Position numbers and translations under genes: made by a program. A stretch of DNA of 64,000 bases from Blepharisma japonicum (Eukaryota; Ciliophora; Heterotrichea; Heterotrichida; Blepharismidae). The DNA lies in contig CATKHK010000046.1 of NCBI GenBank assembly GCA_949751835.1, forward strand, positions 1-64,000. The letters are read 5' to 3'. Within the stretch, counting starts at the first letter, position 1, and each line of letters starts with the position of its first letter. The notes beneath the pieces are model-generated. The model was given only the letters and a program-made list of their open reading frames with translations. It was not told where the DNA came from and did not search any database. Below, one piece after another: positions 45,895 to 56,869 of this stretch.

Positions 45895-47935
45895 CTAATC
45901 GGTTATTTTTTTATAAAACAGCATATAGCTATTATTTGGGTTTGGAGGCTTATTTTTTGTGATCTGCTTATCATTATACTCATTTCAAACCCCATTTTCA
46001 ATTGTATAAGCCATATAGTGTCTCCCGCTATACCAAATTATTCCAAATATCTCATACTGATTTTTGCCTAATGAAACATAATAAGGAATATTTTTAGTTG
46101 AATTTTTACTTTTAGCATTATAAAATGCTAGGATTTCGTTAGACTCAATGCTCTTTGTCACTATCTCTGTTTCAGAACAATCCTGACAAGTTTCACAAAA
46201 TAATTTATTATCTCCTGAAAATTTATTTTTTTCATTTTCAAGCTGATTTAATCAATTTTCGATGTCCAATCCGTTATTTGGTATAGTTAAAAACACTTGA
46301 GATTCAGGTAATTCTTTCTTATGGCTATTTTCACAAATTATTGTTTGGTTTTTGTTTATAACAAACATGTTATTTTTAGTAGCATCCATAAATAAATTTA
46401 CGATAATAGTATATAGTTCTTTGCAGTCATTTTCTGCGTTTCCATCAAACTAAATATATATTTACCATAGGATATTCTCTAGCAAGCAAGCTTCTTAGTT
46501 TTCTTAATTTTTCATCTATTTTTATAGAAGAAGGGTCTGTTATCGATAAAAGTATATCACTTAAGCATTTAAATAAATTGCTCTCAATGTTTCTTATATT
46601 TTCTATAAAATATGGAGTACTAGCAAAGATCTGTAAAATTGAATTGAGATAACAACTGTTTCCTATATTGACTAATCCCTTTTTTTCCTTTTCGAGAGGA
46701 TCTCTATTTAAAATTTTTGGCTTAGGAGCATTTTTCAGGCTTGAAATTAATTCATTTCCATTTGATATTGAAAAATTTTGGGTCTTCTCTCTGAGATCAT
46801 TAATTTTTGCTTCTAATGATGAGAATTTCATATCACCCTCACTTATCATCTTATTGTATTTATCTATTAATGAAATGCATTCATTTTTCAGTTCGCTGAT
46901 TTTCTGAAGATAATCTTGGATAGTTTTATTTATGCACTGAAAATAATCAGAAACACTATTAAGAACTAAAGAAAAATCGCTGTTTTTATTGTTAGGCTCA
47001 TTTTTTAAGTCAGTGGAGTCAATTCTGTAAGGTTCAAGGTGATTTAAATTATTTTGAAAATTGTAGAGGATGTTTTCGATAAATAATTGACTTTCTTTTG
47101 TTTTTTCTTTTAAATTCTTTTCTAAATCTATTCTAGTATCATCTAATTTTTTGTTCATATTTTCTACCATTGCTTTTACTTCATTCATATCAGATTTTGT
47201 ATTTTCAGTTTTTAATTTTACTTTTTGCAGCTCAGATTGGAGACATTCATTGCTTTGTTTGTATTTGCATAATTCTTCTTCTATTTGTTTGAACCTTTCA
47301 TTTATTTGGTCTATATTTATATTTTTAGCATCTCCCTCAAAATTCCGATGATTAGCTTCAATTTTCTCTGTTATTTCTTCTTTATCTTCTTTTTCTATTT
47401 TATTTGCTGGTATTTCGTACTGGGGTATTTCTTCTCTGTTTTTAACAAAGCACATAATTACGGAAGAATGGTTGTTAGGCATGTCATTCATACCTTCTTG
47501 CTGATTTGATGAGCAATTTTTTCATTCTTCTTTGTATTTACAATATAAATTCCCTTTAGGTATAAAAAATTTTGCAACTAAAATATAGTCTCCTACCATC
47601 TTTTTGTAATCTCAATTATTCAGGCCACTCCAAAAAAATCCAGGATTTTTAATATTTTGAGGTATATCAGGTGTTTTAAATAAATTCAGTTGTTTGTCCG
47701 ACCAAGCAAAGATATCTTCTCATTTCTGGGATTTAATAATTTCTCTTACATGCTGGTATGCATTATTTGAGTTTGGCCCTGCATATTTTTCAAGCTCTTT
47801 AAGGCTATCATTATCAATGCCTGAGGTAAAAGTATTTTGAAAAATTGTGCTGAAGCAAGAACTTTCGGAAGGAAGTTTAATATATTGATTGATTGCCGCA
47901 AGAATATAAGCTGCTTTTTTAAGCTCTTCTGACAT
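45895..47935 (-). CDS. USP9: coiled-coil ubiquitin-specific protease, second subfamily
   Basis: The 674-residue protein is encoded in exons 47935-46466 and 46449-45895. Its intron (46450-46465, GTAAATATATATTTAG) is 16 nt, one longer than in the other USPs but at the same codon boundary. The N-terminal domain differs in detail but keeps the pattern (Y-I-L-V-A-K-F, C-K-Y-K-E-E-W, V-I-M-C-F-V-K). Coiled coil about 180-345, then GLVNIGNSCYLNSILQIF with Cys near 428. The QQD box is replaced by A-E-N-D-C-K-E. Zinc ribbon partly kept (IICEN, LFCETC). His box R-H-Y-M-A-Y-T and W-N-E-Y-N-D, whose Trp is UGA. Forms a pair with USP10. Confidence 0.88.
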
Positions 47936-48887
47936 AATAAATTTATAGAAATGTATTAGACATTTTAATTATTCTTATTCAGAATTTTGAAAGACACCCA
48001 AATGACATAATTATTAGCCTGAACAAAACTTTTCAGACTGTTAATAAATGCTGATTAGCTTTTAGTTAAGATTTAAATTCTCTATAATAAAGAATAAAGA
48101 ATAAAGAATTTAGCTTTAATATAAAACAATATATAATCATTATCAGATATGCATTATAGCGAATCTTCTATAAGAGAATATTTTTATATGAGTTTCTATG
48201 AAATTAGATTTGATTATTGTAAACTTATTTTTTTGAGTAAAAGGAATGATTAATTAGTCTAGTATAATATTTATCTCATCTTTTTCTTGCCAGTGCATTT
48301 CTGGCTATAAAGATCACTGCGTAACTTAATTATACCAATCCCCTCTCTAATTATTAATTTGGAAGTTATTCTTATAGATCATATTATATTTAATTACTTC
48401 ATAAGAGCTGTACTTAAAATAAAACTCCTTGGTGATGTGATGCTTGCATTAGTATTGCTTTCAGACTATAAATCTAGTTGTTTTTACAAGAAATAATAAT
48501 TTTTATCATAGACAATCGGAAAGTAACATTTCTTCAGTTTTCTGGCTTAGGAAAACCAAATAACATTTAATTTCATAGCCCTCTTATCTCTTATCTCTCA
48601 TCCTCAATCCAAAACTCAAAGGAGTGATAGAAAATTTGTTATTAATTGGAATAGTTAAATTTAAAATATTTCCTATTTAAATGCTTCTCGGTATAAAATA
48701 AAAAATATGAGGCATTGCTATTGAATTTGATGTTTGGTTAAGTCATAATTGAAAGAGGCAAGTAATAAAGAAAGAGCCTACCGAAACTAATCCCAATAGA
48801 AAGCTAAATGGATTGCCAAGAATATTCCCATTTTTTATAAATTTATTAAATTCAAACTGATATTCCCACTTCTGACATCTCTCAAAT
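47936..48887. other. Spacer between USP9 and USP10
   Basis: AT-rich with stops in all frames. I see no gene or repeat. Confidence 0.5.
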
Positions 48888-50894
48888 TTAAGGGGAAACA
48901 GATGAGGCTTTATAAAACAGCATATAGCATTTATTTGGGTCCGGAGTCTTATTTGGTGTAACGATCTCATCATTATACTCATTTCAAATCCCATCATCTT
49001 TGGTATAAGCAATATAGTGCCTTTCACTATACCAAATAACTCCAAATATTTCATAATTGATTTTACCTAAATGCAAAAAATCTGGAATTCTGTTAAGCCG
49101 ATTTTTACTTTTAGCATTATAAAATGCTAAAATTTCATGTGACTCAATGCTATCTGTTATTATCTTTGAATCTGCTAGTGTCCCACATGTTTTACAATAC
49201 AATTTATTATCTCCTACATAGAAATTTTCTTCTTTTTCAAGCTGACTTAATCATTCTTCAATAGATAATCCATTATCGAAAATAGTTAAAAATGCCTGAG
49301 GTTGAGATAATTCTGCCCTGTGGTTATTATTTTCACAAATTATCGCTTGGTGTTTGTTTATTAAAAACATATCACTTTGGAAAATTTCCCCAAATAAATT
49401 TATGATGATAGCAAATAATTCTTTACAGTCATTTTCTCTATTTCTGTCAAACTAAATATAAATTACCATAGAATATTCTTGGGTAAGGGCATTTCTTAAG
49501 CTAGTTAATTTTTCTTTTGTGTTTATAGAATAAGGATCTGTTACAGAAACGAGCACATCATTCAAGCTTTCAAATAAGCCAGTTTCAATGATTCCTATAG
49601 TTTCTATAAAATTAGGTATACTTGCAAAGATCTGTAAAACTGAATTGAGATAGCAACTATTTCCTATATTTTCTAATCCTTTTTTCTGTTTTTTGGAAGG
49701 ATTACTATTATGCCTTTTAAACCTAGAGACTTGAGTTGCAGTTTTTGAGACTGAGATTTGTTTGGCCTCATTTAAGCTTGATAAATTTTGGATGATTTCT
49801 TCAATATTACTAATTTTTGATTCTAATCTTTGGTGATCATTTTTAGATTCACACATTAGCTTATGGTACTCGACTTCTATATTTTTGCAATTTTCGAGTT
49901 TTTGCTTCAGTTCGTTGATACTTTGTTGACATTTTTGAGAAGTGCTATTTATGTACAGAAAAAAGTCAGAAACACCGCTAACAATTAAAGAAAAATTGTT
50001 ACTATCATTATCCTTTGTTAAATCGCTTCTGTTATTTTCAAAAGGTTTGAAATGGCTCAAATTAGATTTGCTATTAGATTGAGCATCCTTTATAAATAAA
50101 TAGCTTTCTTCTATTATTTTTTCTAAATATTGTATCTTTTCTTTGACAATTCAATCTATCTTTTTATCAAAAATTGTTTGTATATTCTCCATATCTTCCA
50201 TCTTTTTATAAATATTTTCATTTTCATGTCTTAATTTTACTATTTCAGTATAAAGGTAGTTACTCTTTTGATCATTTTCGATTAAACGTTTATCAATTTC
50301 TCTAAATATTTTATTGATTTCAATTGAATTTTCTGTTTCTTCTTTATTTTTAGAAGTTTCTTCAGTTTTTTTAATAAAACACATGATCATAGGAAAGGTG
50401 TTAGGCAACTCATTTATGTCAATTTGCTGAAAAGGAGGCTCATTTATGCCACTTTGTTGAGATGAGCAATCATTTCATACCTTATCATAGTTACAATATA
50501 AATAACCTTCTTTTTGAAAAATTTTTACAATTAAATTATAGCCTTTTATGTTTTCATTTCATTCTTGATTTTTAGAGCAAACACAAAAAAAAGCATGGTT
50601 TTCTACTCTTTCAGGAATTTCATGCATTTTAAATGGATCGAAAAGTCGATTTTGCCATGCAAAATTCTTTTCTCAATCCTGGGAAATAATAATTTCTTTT
50701 ACGAGCTGATATACTTCTTTTGAGCTTGTGAAATTGATAATTTGTTTAAGCTTTTCAATGCATTGATTATCGATGCCTAAAGTAAAAGCATTTTGAAAAT
50801 GTTTTTCTAAGACTTTATCTTTTCAGGGAAGCTCTATATAATGGCTAATTGTTGAAATTATATAAGCTGCTTTTCTAAGTTCCTTATAATCCAT
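48888..50894 (-). CDS. USP10: coiled-coil ubiquitin-specific protease, second subfamily
   Basis: The 663-residue protein is encoded in exons 50894-49467 and 49451-48888, with 15-nt intron 49452-49466 (GTAATTTATATTTAG). N-terminal domain with Y-N-L-I-V-K-I-F, C-N-Y-D-K-V-W and M-I-M-C-F-I-K; coiled coil about 190-330; Cys box GLENIGNSCYLNSVLQIF with Cys near 414; N-D-C-K-E in place of QQDVKE; zinc parts IICEN and LYCKTC; His box R-H-Y-I-A-Y-T; W-N-E-Y-N-D with UGA for Trp. The segment shortly before the Cys box is basic (F-K-R-H-N-S-N-P-S-K-K) and may be flexible. It is the closest relative of USP9 and its tandem neighbour. Confidence 0.88.
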
Positions 50895-51706
50895 ATTTAT
50901 AGAATTGAATTAAGCATGTTAATTATTCCCATAAATGGAGCTGTTAAACATTATTTAGAAGCTAATAGCAAGATTTTTTTAATTAAATCTGGAAAATAAA
51001 TGAATGGCTTGTCTTGCACGAATAATTATCTAATTATCTAGCGTTAATAGTAGTAAAATGAATTTTTCTAATAAGAGCTAGGCATACAAAATAGCTATAA
51101 TTTTCTTGGGAGTATGTAGTCTTGAGAAATAATAACATAAAAAATAAATGATACTGACTATTATGAGCTAGGGAATAAATCTTTCCTACGTATCATCAAA
51201 GAAAATAAAATTCCTAATTTTAGAAATGCCTGCTATTTAAAATTTTTCTTCAAATTCTAGTGGGCTTTATAAGCATTTACAGATATCATCCAATTTAAGG
51301 GTTATTTTATCCAAAAAATTAGCTTCAAATATTTTCCTTATGCTGTTTAAATCATCAAACGGCAGTTTTAAATTAGAAACTCTAGAGATATTAAATATAT
51401 ATAAATTAATCGATTTTTTCCATTAAAGATATTAGCCAACATTATTGCTATCTCATCAGGACAATAATTAGTCACAAAAAAATTTAGGCATAATTGGAGA
51501 AATGCATATACAATACTATTAAAAATTCTTGGTGTAAAAAATTATATCACATGCACTATCATAATAAGATTAATAAGCTTCATTATAAATATTTTGCTCC
51601 AAAAAACCCTAAAACCCATCAAATGTCTGTTTCCTGAGTTTTATAGCAAATCCGTAAGTTTAATGTCTTATTTTTGATCTAAATTTCAAATAAAAATAAA
51701 ATATAA
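50895..51706. other. Spacer upstream of USP10 and USP11, with one relic
   Basis: Divergent region between USP10 (-) and USP11 (+). It carries the Cys-box relic listed at 51190-51420; nothing else is recognised. Confidence 0.4.
51190..51420 (+). pseudogene. Relic of a USP11-like Cys box
   Basis: AAAATTCCTAATTTTAGAAA and following bases parallel USP11 from K-I-G-I-P-N-Y-G-N-T-C-Y-L-N onward, but read K-I-P-N-F-R-N-A-C-Y-L-K and then meet a TAG. Only a short, decayed piece remains. Confidence 0.5.
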
Positions 51707-52729
51707 ATGAATGATTATGTTAAGTATGCTGCTATAGGAGGCGTTATAATTGGAATATATGCTTATATTCATTATAGACCGCAGCTAAAAGCATGATGGA
51801 GAAATCGTAGAAATAAGCAAAATAACAAGTTAAGAGATTCTAGAGGTTATCAAGAGCTAGAAAATAAATCTTTTAAAAAGCTATACTCTAAAAAGATCGG
51901 AATTCCAAATTATGGAAATACCTGCTATTTAAATTCTGTACTCCAAATTCTAGCAAGTACTCCAAATTTTGTAGATTCTATATCAAAATCTAAAGCCATT
52001 TTATTTAGAATTTTATCATCAATATTTTCCCTTATATTTTCACATAGTTCAGCAAGTAGTTTTAAACCAGTTATTATACAATTATTAAATATACTCAAAT
52101 CCCATTATTGTCCGTTAAGTTCCTCGACTAATACTACTTCTACTATGGTAAGTGATATTTAGTATGAACTTTACTCCCAGAACGACTGCAAAGAAATTTA
52201 TAATATTTTAATAGATATCTATATACAAGAATTCAGCCATGAGAAAAAAAGATTTCAGCTCACAAAAAACCAAACTTTCATGTGCCAGAAAGGCCATAGA
52301 GATAAAAATTTAGAAGAATCACTATTTATTATCATTCCTCCAGGATATAAATTAAGTGTAAAAAGATGTTTAGAAAGCATAAAAAGTAGGGAAAGTGAAT
52401 TAGATTTATGATGTGAGGTTTGCAAAGAAATAAGCAGTTCCATAATAATGGTAGATTCTTTAGAAATGCCCGAAATTTTGGCATTTTATGTAACTGATGC
52501 ATCGAATAAGGATAGAAAGCCTAAGACAGAAATAAATTTCGAGAATATTGACTATAAACTATATGCTGTAATATGCTATTATGGAGGAGGGCAATCTGGT
52601 CATTATATTGCTTATACTTGTGATGATGGAAAATGGAATAAGTATAATGACGCCTTTGCGTCAGAAGATCTTCCTGATTACGATCATGCTTATATGCTTT
52701 TTTATTCAAAATTTGATAAGATTATATAA
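51707..52729 (+). CDS. USP11: short membrane-anchored protease, USP30-like
   Basis: The 335-residue protein is encoded in exons 51707-52147 and 52163-52729, with 15-nt intron 52148-52162 (GTAAGTGATATTTAG). Residues 8-24 form one membrane span (A-A-I-G-G-V-I-I-G-I-Y-A-Y-I) followed by basic residues (W-W-R-N-R-R-N-K), the layout of a mitochondrial outer-membrane signal anchor and of animal USP30. There is no coiled coil or N-terminal domain. Cys box GIPNYGNTCYLNSVLQIL with Cys near 73; N-D-C-K-E after the intron as in USP9 and USP10; zinc parts FMCQK and LWCEVC; His box GHYIAYT; W-N-K-Y-N-D. The intron position is the same as in the long USPs, so this may resemble their ancestor. Localisation is inference. 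Confidence 0.88.
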
Positions 52730-53248
52730 TTATTTTATTTCTCTTTCAGCTGCTTAATTTATTCATTTCTCTTGCTGCTAATCAAAAATTAATATTTTTT
52801 CTGAAGTAAATTTATAATAACGCAAATGTATTTTTCTTATCTCTTATATAGCACGTATATACTAAAGGTGTTATTGCATTTATTTCTCTGTGCTTTTCAA
52901 TGCTATTAGGCTATATATCGTCATCTATTTGTTGGATATTGGTAATTTTAGCTAATTTATGGTTTGATTTTTACTGTTACTAATCCCAAATTATATTATA
53001 ATTATGTATTGATTTTGCTCAAATAGTAGATCGTACTTATAGATTGGTTTTAAAAAATTCTTAAATTAATTCTGTCATATAGGGCAAGCTTGACGATAAT
53101 AACTTTTGCATTATTTAAAAATATACTAAAATAAGTTTCGTCATCTGCCATTTAATATCAAATCTCATTTGCAATATTTTGATTCTATAAAATATCAAAT
53201 TATAAAATTTTATATAAAATCATTTTTTAATTCAATTAATATTTAAGT
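52730..53248. other. Spacer between USP11 and the UBL trio
   Basis: AT-rich, convergent 3' ends on both sides, no gene or repeat seen. Confidence 0.5.
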
Positions 53249-53509
53249 TTAGCTTAGTTTCCAATTCCGATGAAAAACTTTTATTGACGTATTGCTTGAT
53301 ATTCCCAATTCTCTGAAGGTCCTGTCTTTATCTCGATTAAATATCAATGCTCTATTTTGGTACACAACATTTTGCTGATCTTGGGGCACACCATAAATGT
53401 CAGCCATCTTCATCGCCAGTAATGAGTATTTTCAGCAGCTGTAGACTTCTAGAGGCCTGGTATGACCTTCGATGTCTTCCAATGTAATTCTTATCTTTTC
53501 ATTTGCCAT
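53249..53509 (-). CDS. Ubiquitin-like protein lacking Gly-Gly
   Basis: 86 residues if the single in-frame UGA is Trp (S-C-W-K-Y-S), matching S-M-W-K-Y-S of the UBL at 55269-55553. Homology runs throughout: I-R-I-T-L-E-D-I, L-E-V-Y-S, K-M-A-D-I, D-K-D-R-T, L-G-I-S-S-N. The C-terminus reads V-F-H-R-N-W-K-L-S where the paralogue has V-L-H-R-V-I-G-G, so the Gly-Gly needed for conjugation is absent. It is either a non-conjugated UBL or early in decay; the open frame and conserved core favour the first. First of three tandem UBL genes on the minus strand. Confidence 0.75.
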
Positions 53510-54113
53510 TCTAAAAATTTTAATAAACTTTATCAAATGTGTAGAAAATAGCCAGTTTTGCGATTTTTAAATATGGTGAAATTTTTGTTTTTCAAGTATT
53601 TGGATTTAAATTTTAATAACTAACTCTCCAAAAATGTGATTTTTTTGGTAATTTGCTTACTGAACATATTTTTTCGTTAATCAGAAGCTTTCTTTGGATC
53701 TTCATATTTTTTTATCTGCTTGCAGAACACTAATTTTTTTTCTTAGGAAATTTTCTGAACAAGTATTTTTTAGCTTTTATTACTGTATATAATTCGCATA
53801 GAATTTAATATCAAATATTTAGTTGCTTGCTCCTATGTTTAATATTATTTTTAAGCAAAAATCTCATAATATCAATAATTAAAGAATATATTTATTTAAC
53901 CTTCAAATTAAGAGCATTTTTATCAATATCATAAATGATGAGTTATATATATTTCATTTTTTAAATAATTAATTTCCTTTATAATGGACTCAGAATGCCT
54001 CAGGTATTTGTCTAGTCCTTAATATACATAAAAATACAGTTTTTAATTAAAATACAATGATAAGCCTTATTTTGAAATATTTTAATTTCATTTTAAAAGT
54101 CTGATATTTAAAC
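53510..54113. other. Spacer between UBL genes
   Basis: No open reading or repeat of note; very AT-rich. Confidence 0.5.
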
Positions 54114-54380
54114 TTAAATTAAGCTTAAACTTCCTCCTCTCATCTTCTCAAGAACTTGAACTTGACAGTTGTTGCTAAAGCCCAGTTGTTGCAAAGAAAA
54201 TCTGCCAGATTGCGCCAAATTCAAATACTTATTTCTAAAAATCACACATGGTGTTGCATTTTGATTCCCAAATATTTGCAAAAATTCTTCGTGAAGCCGA
54301 GCATAAGTCCACGTGCTTTCAACTTGCTGTGAGCGCGAATTTCCTTCTTTATCTTCAATTATTATAGTCCAGGTAGCCAT
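54114..54380 (-). CDS. Ubiquitin-like modifier with R-G-G and five-residue tail
   Basis: 88 residues, intronless, read entirely with TGG. Beta-grasp signature: W-T-I-I-I-E-D-K-E-G, then W-T-Y-A-R-L-H in the helix, F-R-N-K-Y-L-N, L-Q-Q-L-G-F-S-N-N-C and V-Q-V-L. The C-terminus is K-M-R-G-G-S-L-S-L-I. Ubiquitin ends L-R-G-G, so cleavage after Gly-Gly would give a conjugatable form, and the tail would be removed by a protease such as one of the USPs around it. Paralogue of the UBL at 24295-24543, whose corresponding end is N-G-C. Identity with ubiquitin itself is low by eye; it is a separate modifier, not polyubiquitin. Confidence 0.85.
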   Translation of the reverse strand: MATWTIIIEDKEGNSRSQQVESTWTYARLHEEFLQIFGNQNATPCVIFRNKYLNLAQSGRFSLQQLGFSNNCQVQVLEKMRGGSLSLI

Positions 54381-55268
54381 TTAATAATTATAAACTACTG
54401 AAATTTGACTGCTAAATTGTAGAATTAAATGAAAAATTAATTGAGTAATTATTAAATTAAAATGAAGAAGCCAAAACGGAGGTTTAAGCTTTATTTAAAA
54501 TACAGTCTAGAGCTTTATAAAAAACCTACCAATACATTAAGACGAAGACAATTTAATTTTTTTAGAATAAAATAATTTTACTTGGTCTTATGGCATATTG
54601 AAATTCTTCCCGTCTTCTCTTTTATATTAAATTTAGCATTACCTACTTCTTCAATTGTTTCACCTAGTAATTAATTGATAATTACTATTGAATGCTTTTT
54701 TAACTCTATTAATTCCATTTTAAGTATCTGACTCTTTCATGAGCAGGCCCCCTTGACGTATAAACTTGAAAAAAGTATGTGTACTTTAACATGAATTTCT
54801 TATGAATATATATACATTTAAACAAATTTTTTGGTCGGTAATATAGCCTATGTATGAATATAAATTGGTTTAAGTGTAAATTCTATAAGATTAAATTCTT
54901 TGGTTTTTTTTAAAACTATTTACAGCCAGCTGCACAATGCGAATTTTTTCAATTGAATTAATCAACATCAAGGTTTGCCAACTCAGATAAAGAATCCAAG
55001 TCATTATAGGTTATAATTATTTATGATAAAAAAATTTGTAACTTTCTTTATAAACTAACTTAGCTGTAAGTTCATTTCTTTTATTATCATTTAAAAAAAG
55101 TCTATTTCGATCTATATTTTATGCACCATTTTATATTATGAACTAATAAGTAATATTTTGATTCTATAAATTTAAAAATTATTCCCTTGAATATTTATTC
55201 CATGAAGTTAGTTATCGTAAAATAGTTCATAATAAATGCGTCAAATCTTATAAAACGAAAAATTTTAA
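54381..55268. other. Spacer between UBL genes
   Basis: No supported gene; stops in all frames. Confidence 0.5.
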
Positions 55269-55553
55269 TTAATTCAAATAAATATTTAAACTTTTGTTTT
55301 TACCTCCAATTACCCTATGTAAAACCTTGACCATCATGTTATTTCTAATTCCCAATTGGCTTAAGGTTTTGTCTTTATCCTGGTCATAATGCAATGATCT
55401 AGTTTGGAAAGTAACAGATTGCTGATTTTGAGGAACTTGGCAAATATCAGCTATTTTCTGTGCCAGTTGTGAGTATTTCCACATGCTGTAGACTTCTATA
55501 GACCTGTAAAGGTCATTAATATCTTCCAGTCTTATTGTTAATCTTTCTCCCAT
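55269..55553 (-). CDS. Ubiquitin-like modifier with Gly-Gly and ten-residue tail
   Basis: 94 residues, intronless. Beta-grasp pattern: L-T-I-R-L-E-D-I, E-V-Y-S-M-W-K-Y-S-Q-L-A, V-T-F-Q-T-R-S-L, L-S-Q-L-G-I-R-N-N-M-M-V-K-V-L. The C-terminus H-R-V-I-G-G is followed by K-N-K-S-L-N-I-Y-L-N, a tail that must be cut off before activation by an E1. The upstream sequence contains TTTTGTAGAATGG, so the shared upstream element runs into the start codon. Paralogue of 53249-53509. Together with 54114-54380 it gives two different potentially conjugatable modifiers within 1.5 kb. Confidence 0.85.
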   Translation of the reverse strand: MGERLTIRLEDINDLYRSIEVYSMWKYSQLAQKIADICQVPQNQQSVTFQTRSLHYDQDKDKTLSQLGIRNNMMVKVLHRVIGGKNKSLNIYLN

Positions 55554-56869
55554 TCTACAAAATATAATAACTTTAGGCTTTTAATGGAAAATATGTCCTA
55601 AATATACTAGATAAATTAGCATTTTTTCCAAGGAAACAATTTTATTTGAATTTAAAATGCAAAGTTATCTAAAACGACAAAAATAATAAAAAATTATTTT
55701 CGAGCACTAATCTTTTATAAATAAATATATAAATTATTTAATTAATTATTTATAGAAATTATGGCTGATTCTCTGTATTTACATATAACTTAGAGAGGCT
55801 CAAAAAGGCAAATTATTAATAAATTACAACTTATAAGATATTTGTTTGATCTCTAGTACCCTTGATAAGATGTTTTAAAGAAAGATATCTAAAGTTTAGT
55901 CTCTCTAATAGTGTCTCAGAGGTAGAATTATTTGATTGATATCTTTATGAGACCATTTGATTAAGCTCAAACTATATCCTAATATGTTGAGCATGATGAT
56001 GCAAAAGATAAGCTGATTTACTTATAAAGAACTGACACTTTTACTTCAATTATTTAGTAACTCTATATAATTAATATTTGATATAAAATTTCTGTTCTAT
56101 TGACTTTAAATGTCTAATTACTTTAGACTATATGGTTTAAATATGATCTAATTATATTGTAGAATTCTTAAGAGATGAATATTCATTATTTAAAAAGAAT
56201 GTTGAAGGATAGCGACAATTAATAATAACATAAATGCTAAATCTTGATTCAAAGGCTGAATTGAAGGACATAGAGCTTTATGAAATTACAAAAATGCATT
56301 TAAAAATGAATTTTTGATAATTTAAATTGTCTTATTCAATTTTTTTAAATGGTTTATTAGAATTTTGTCTTGGATTTCTCTAGCCATCAACAACATCAAC
56401 TGGATTCTAAAAAGTAATTAATTTAAGTTAAACTACTTAGACGGCTAGAAGTATCCATCTATAGGTGAGCTCATTAAAAGTATTTTCCCATATATCTATC
56501 AGAAATACAAAATTGTGTGTAACTTAAGCAAAACTCACTTTACTAAAAATTTGCAAACTCAAATCAATTTTTAAAATAAACTGATGATCAATAGTAACCT
56601 ATTTCGATATAGGAGCTATGCTAGTTTTGTGATGCCGTCATTATATGTATAATTTATCTAAGGAAAGACCTAAAATCTCTAGTGAATAATGAAATTTCTG
56701 TTCATAATACTTTATATAAGAAAGGTCATCATTATACAAGATCTTCCTCATATCCTCTTATCTATCTAGAAGGCTATTCATCAAAATTGGGCTACAGTAA
56801 TCAATAAAGCATCTTAAAACTCATCTTAAAATATCAGAAGGTAAACAGAATAATATTCGATCTGGTGAA
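55554..56869. other. Spacer upstream of the UBL trio
   Basis: No gene recognised. Stops are dense on both strands; a few helical-looking plus-strand pieces near 56280-56860 may be the far 5' end of the broken USP that follows. Confidence 0.4.

Noticed and set aside
54114-55553. Polyubiquitin or ribosomal-fusion ubiquitin
   Set aside because: Single divergent units with short tails; no head-to-tail ubiquitin repeats and no ribosomal domain.
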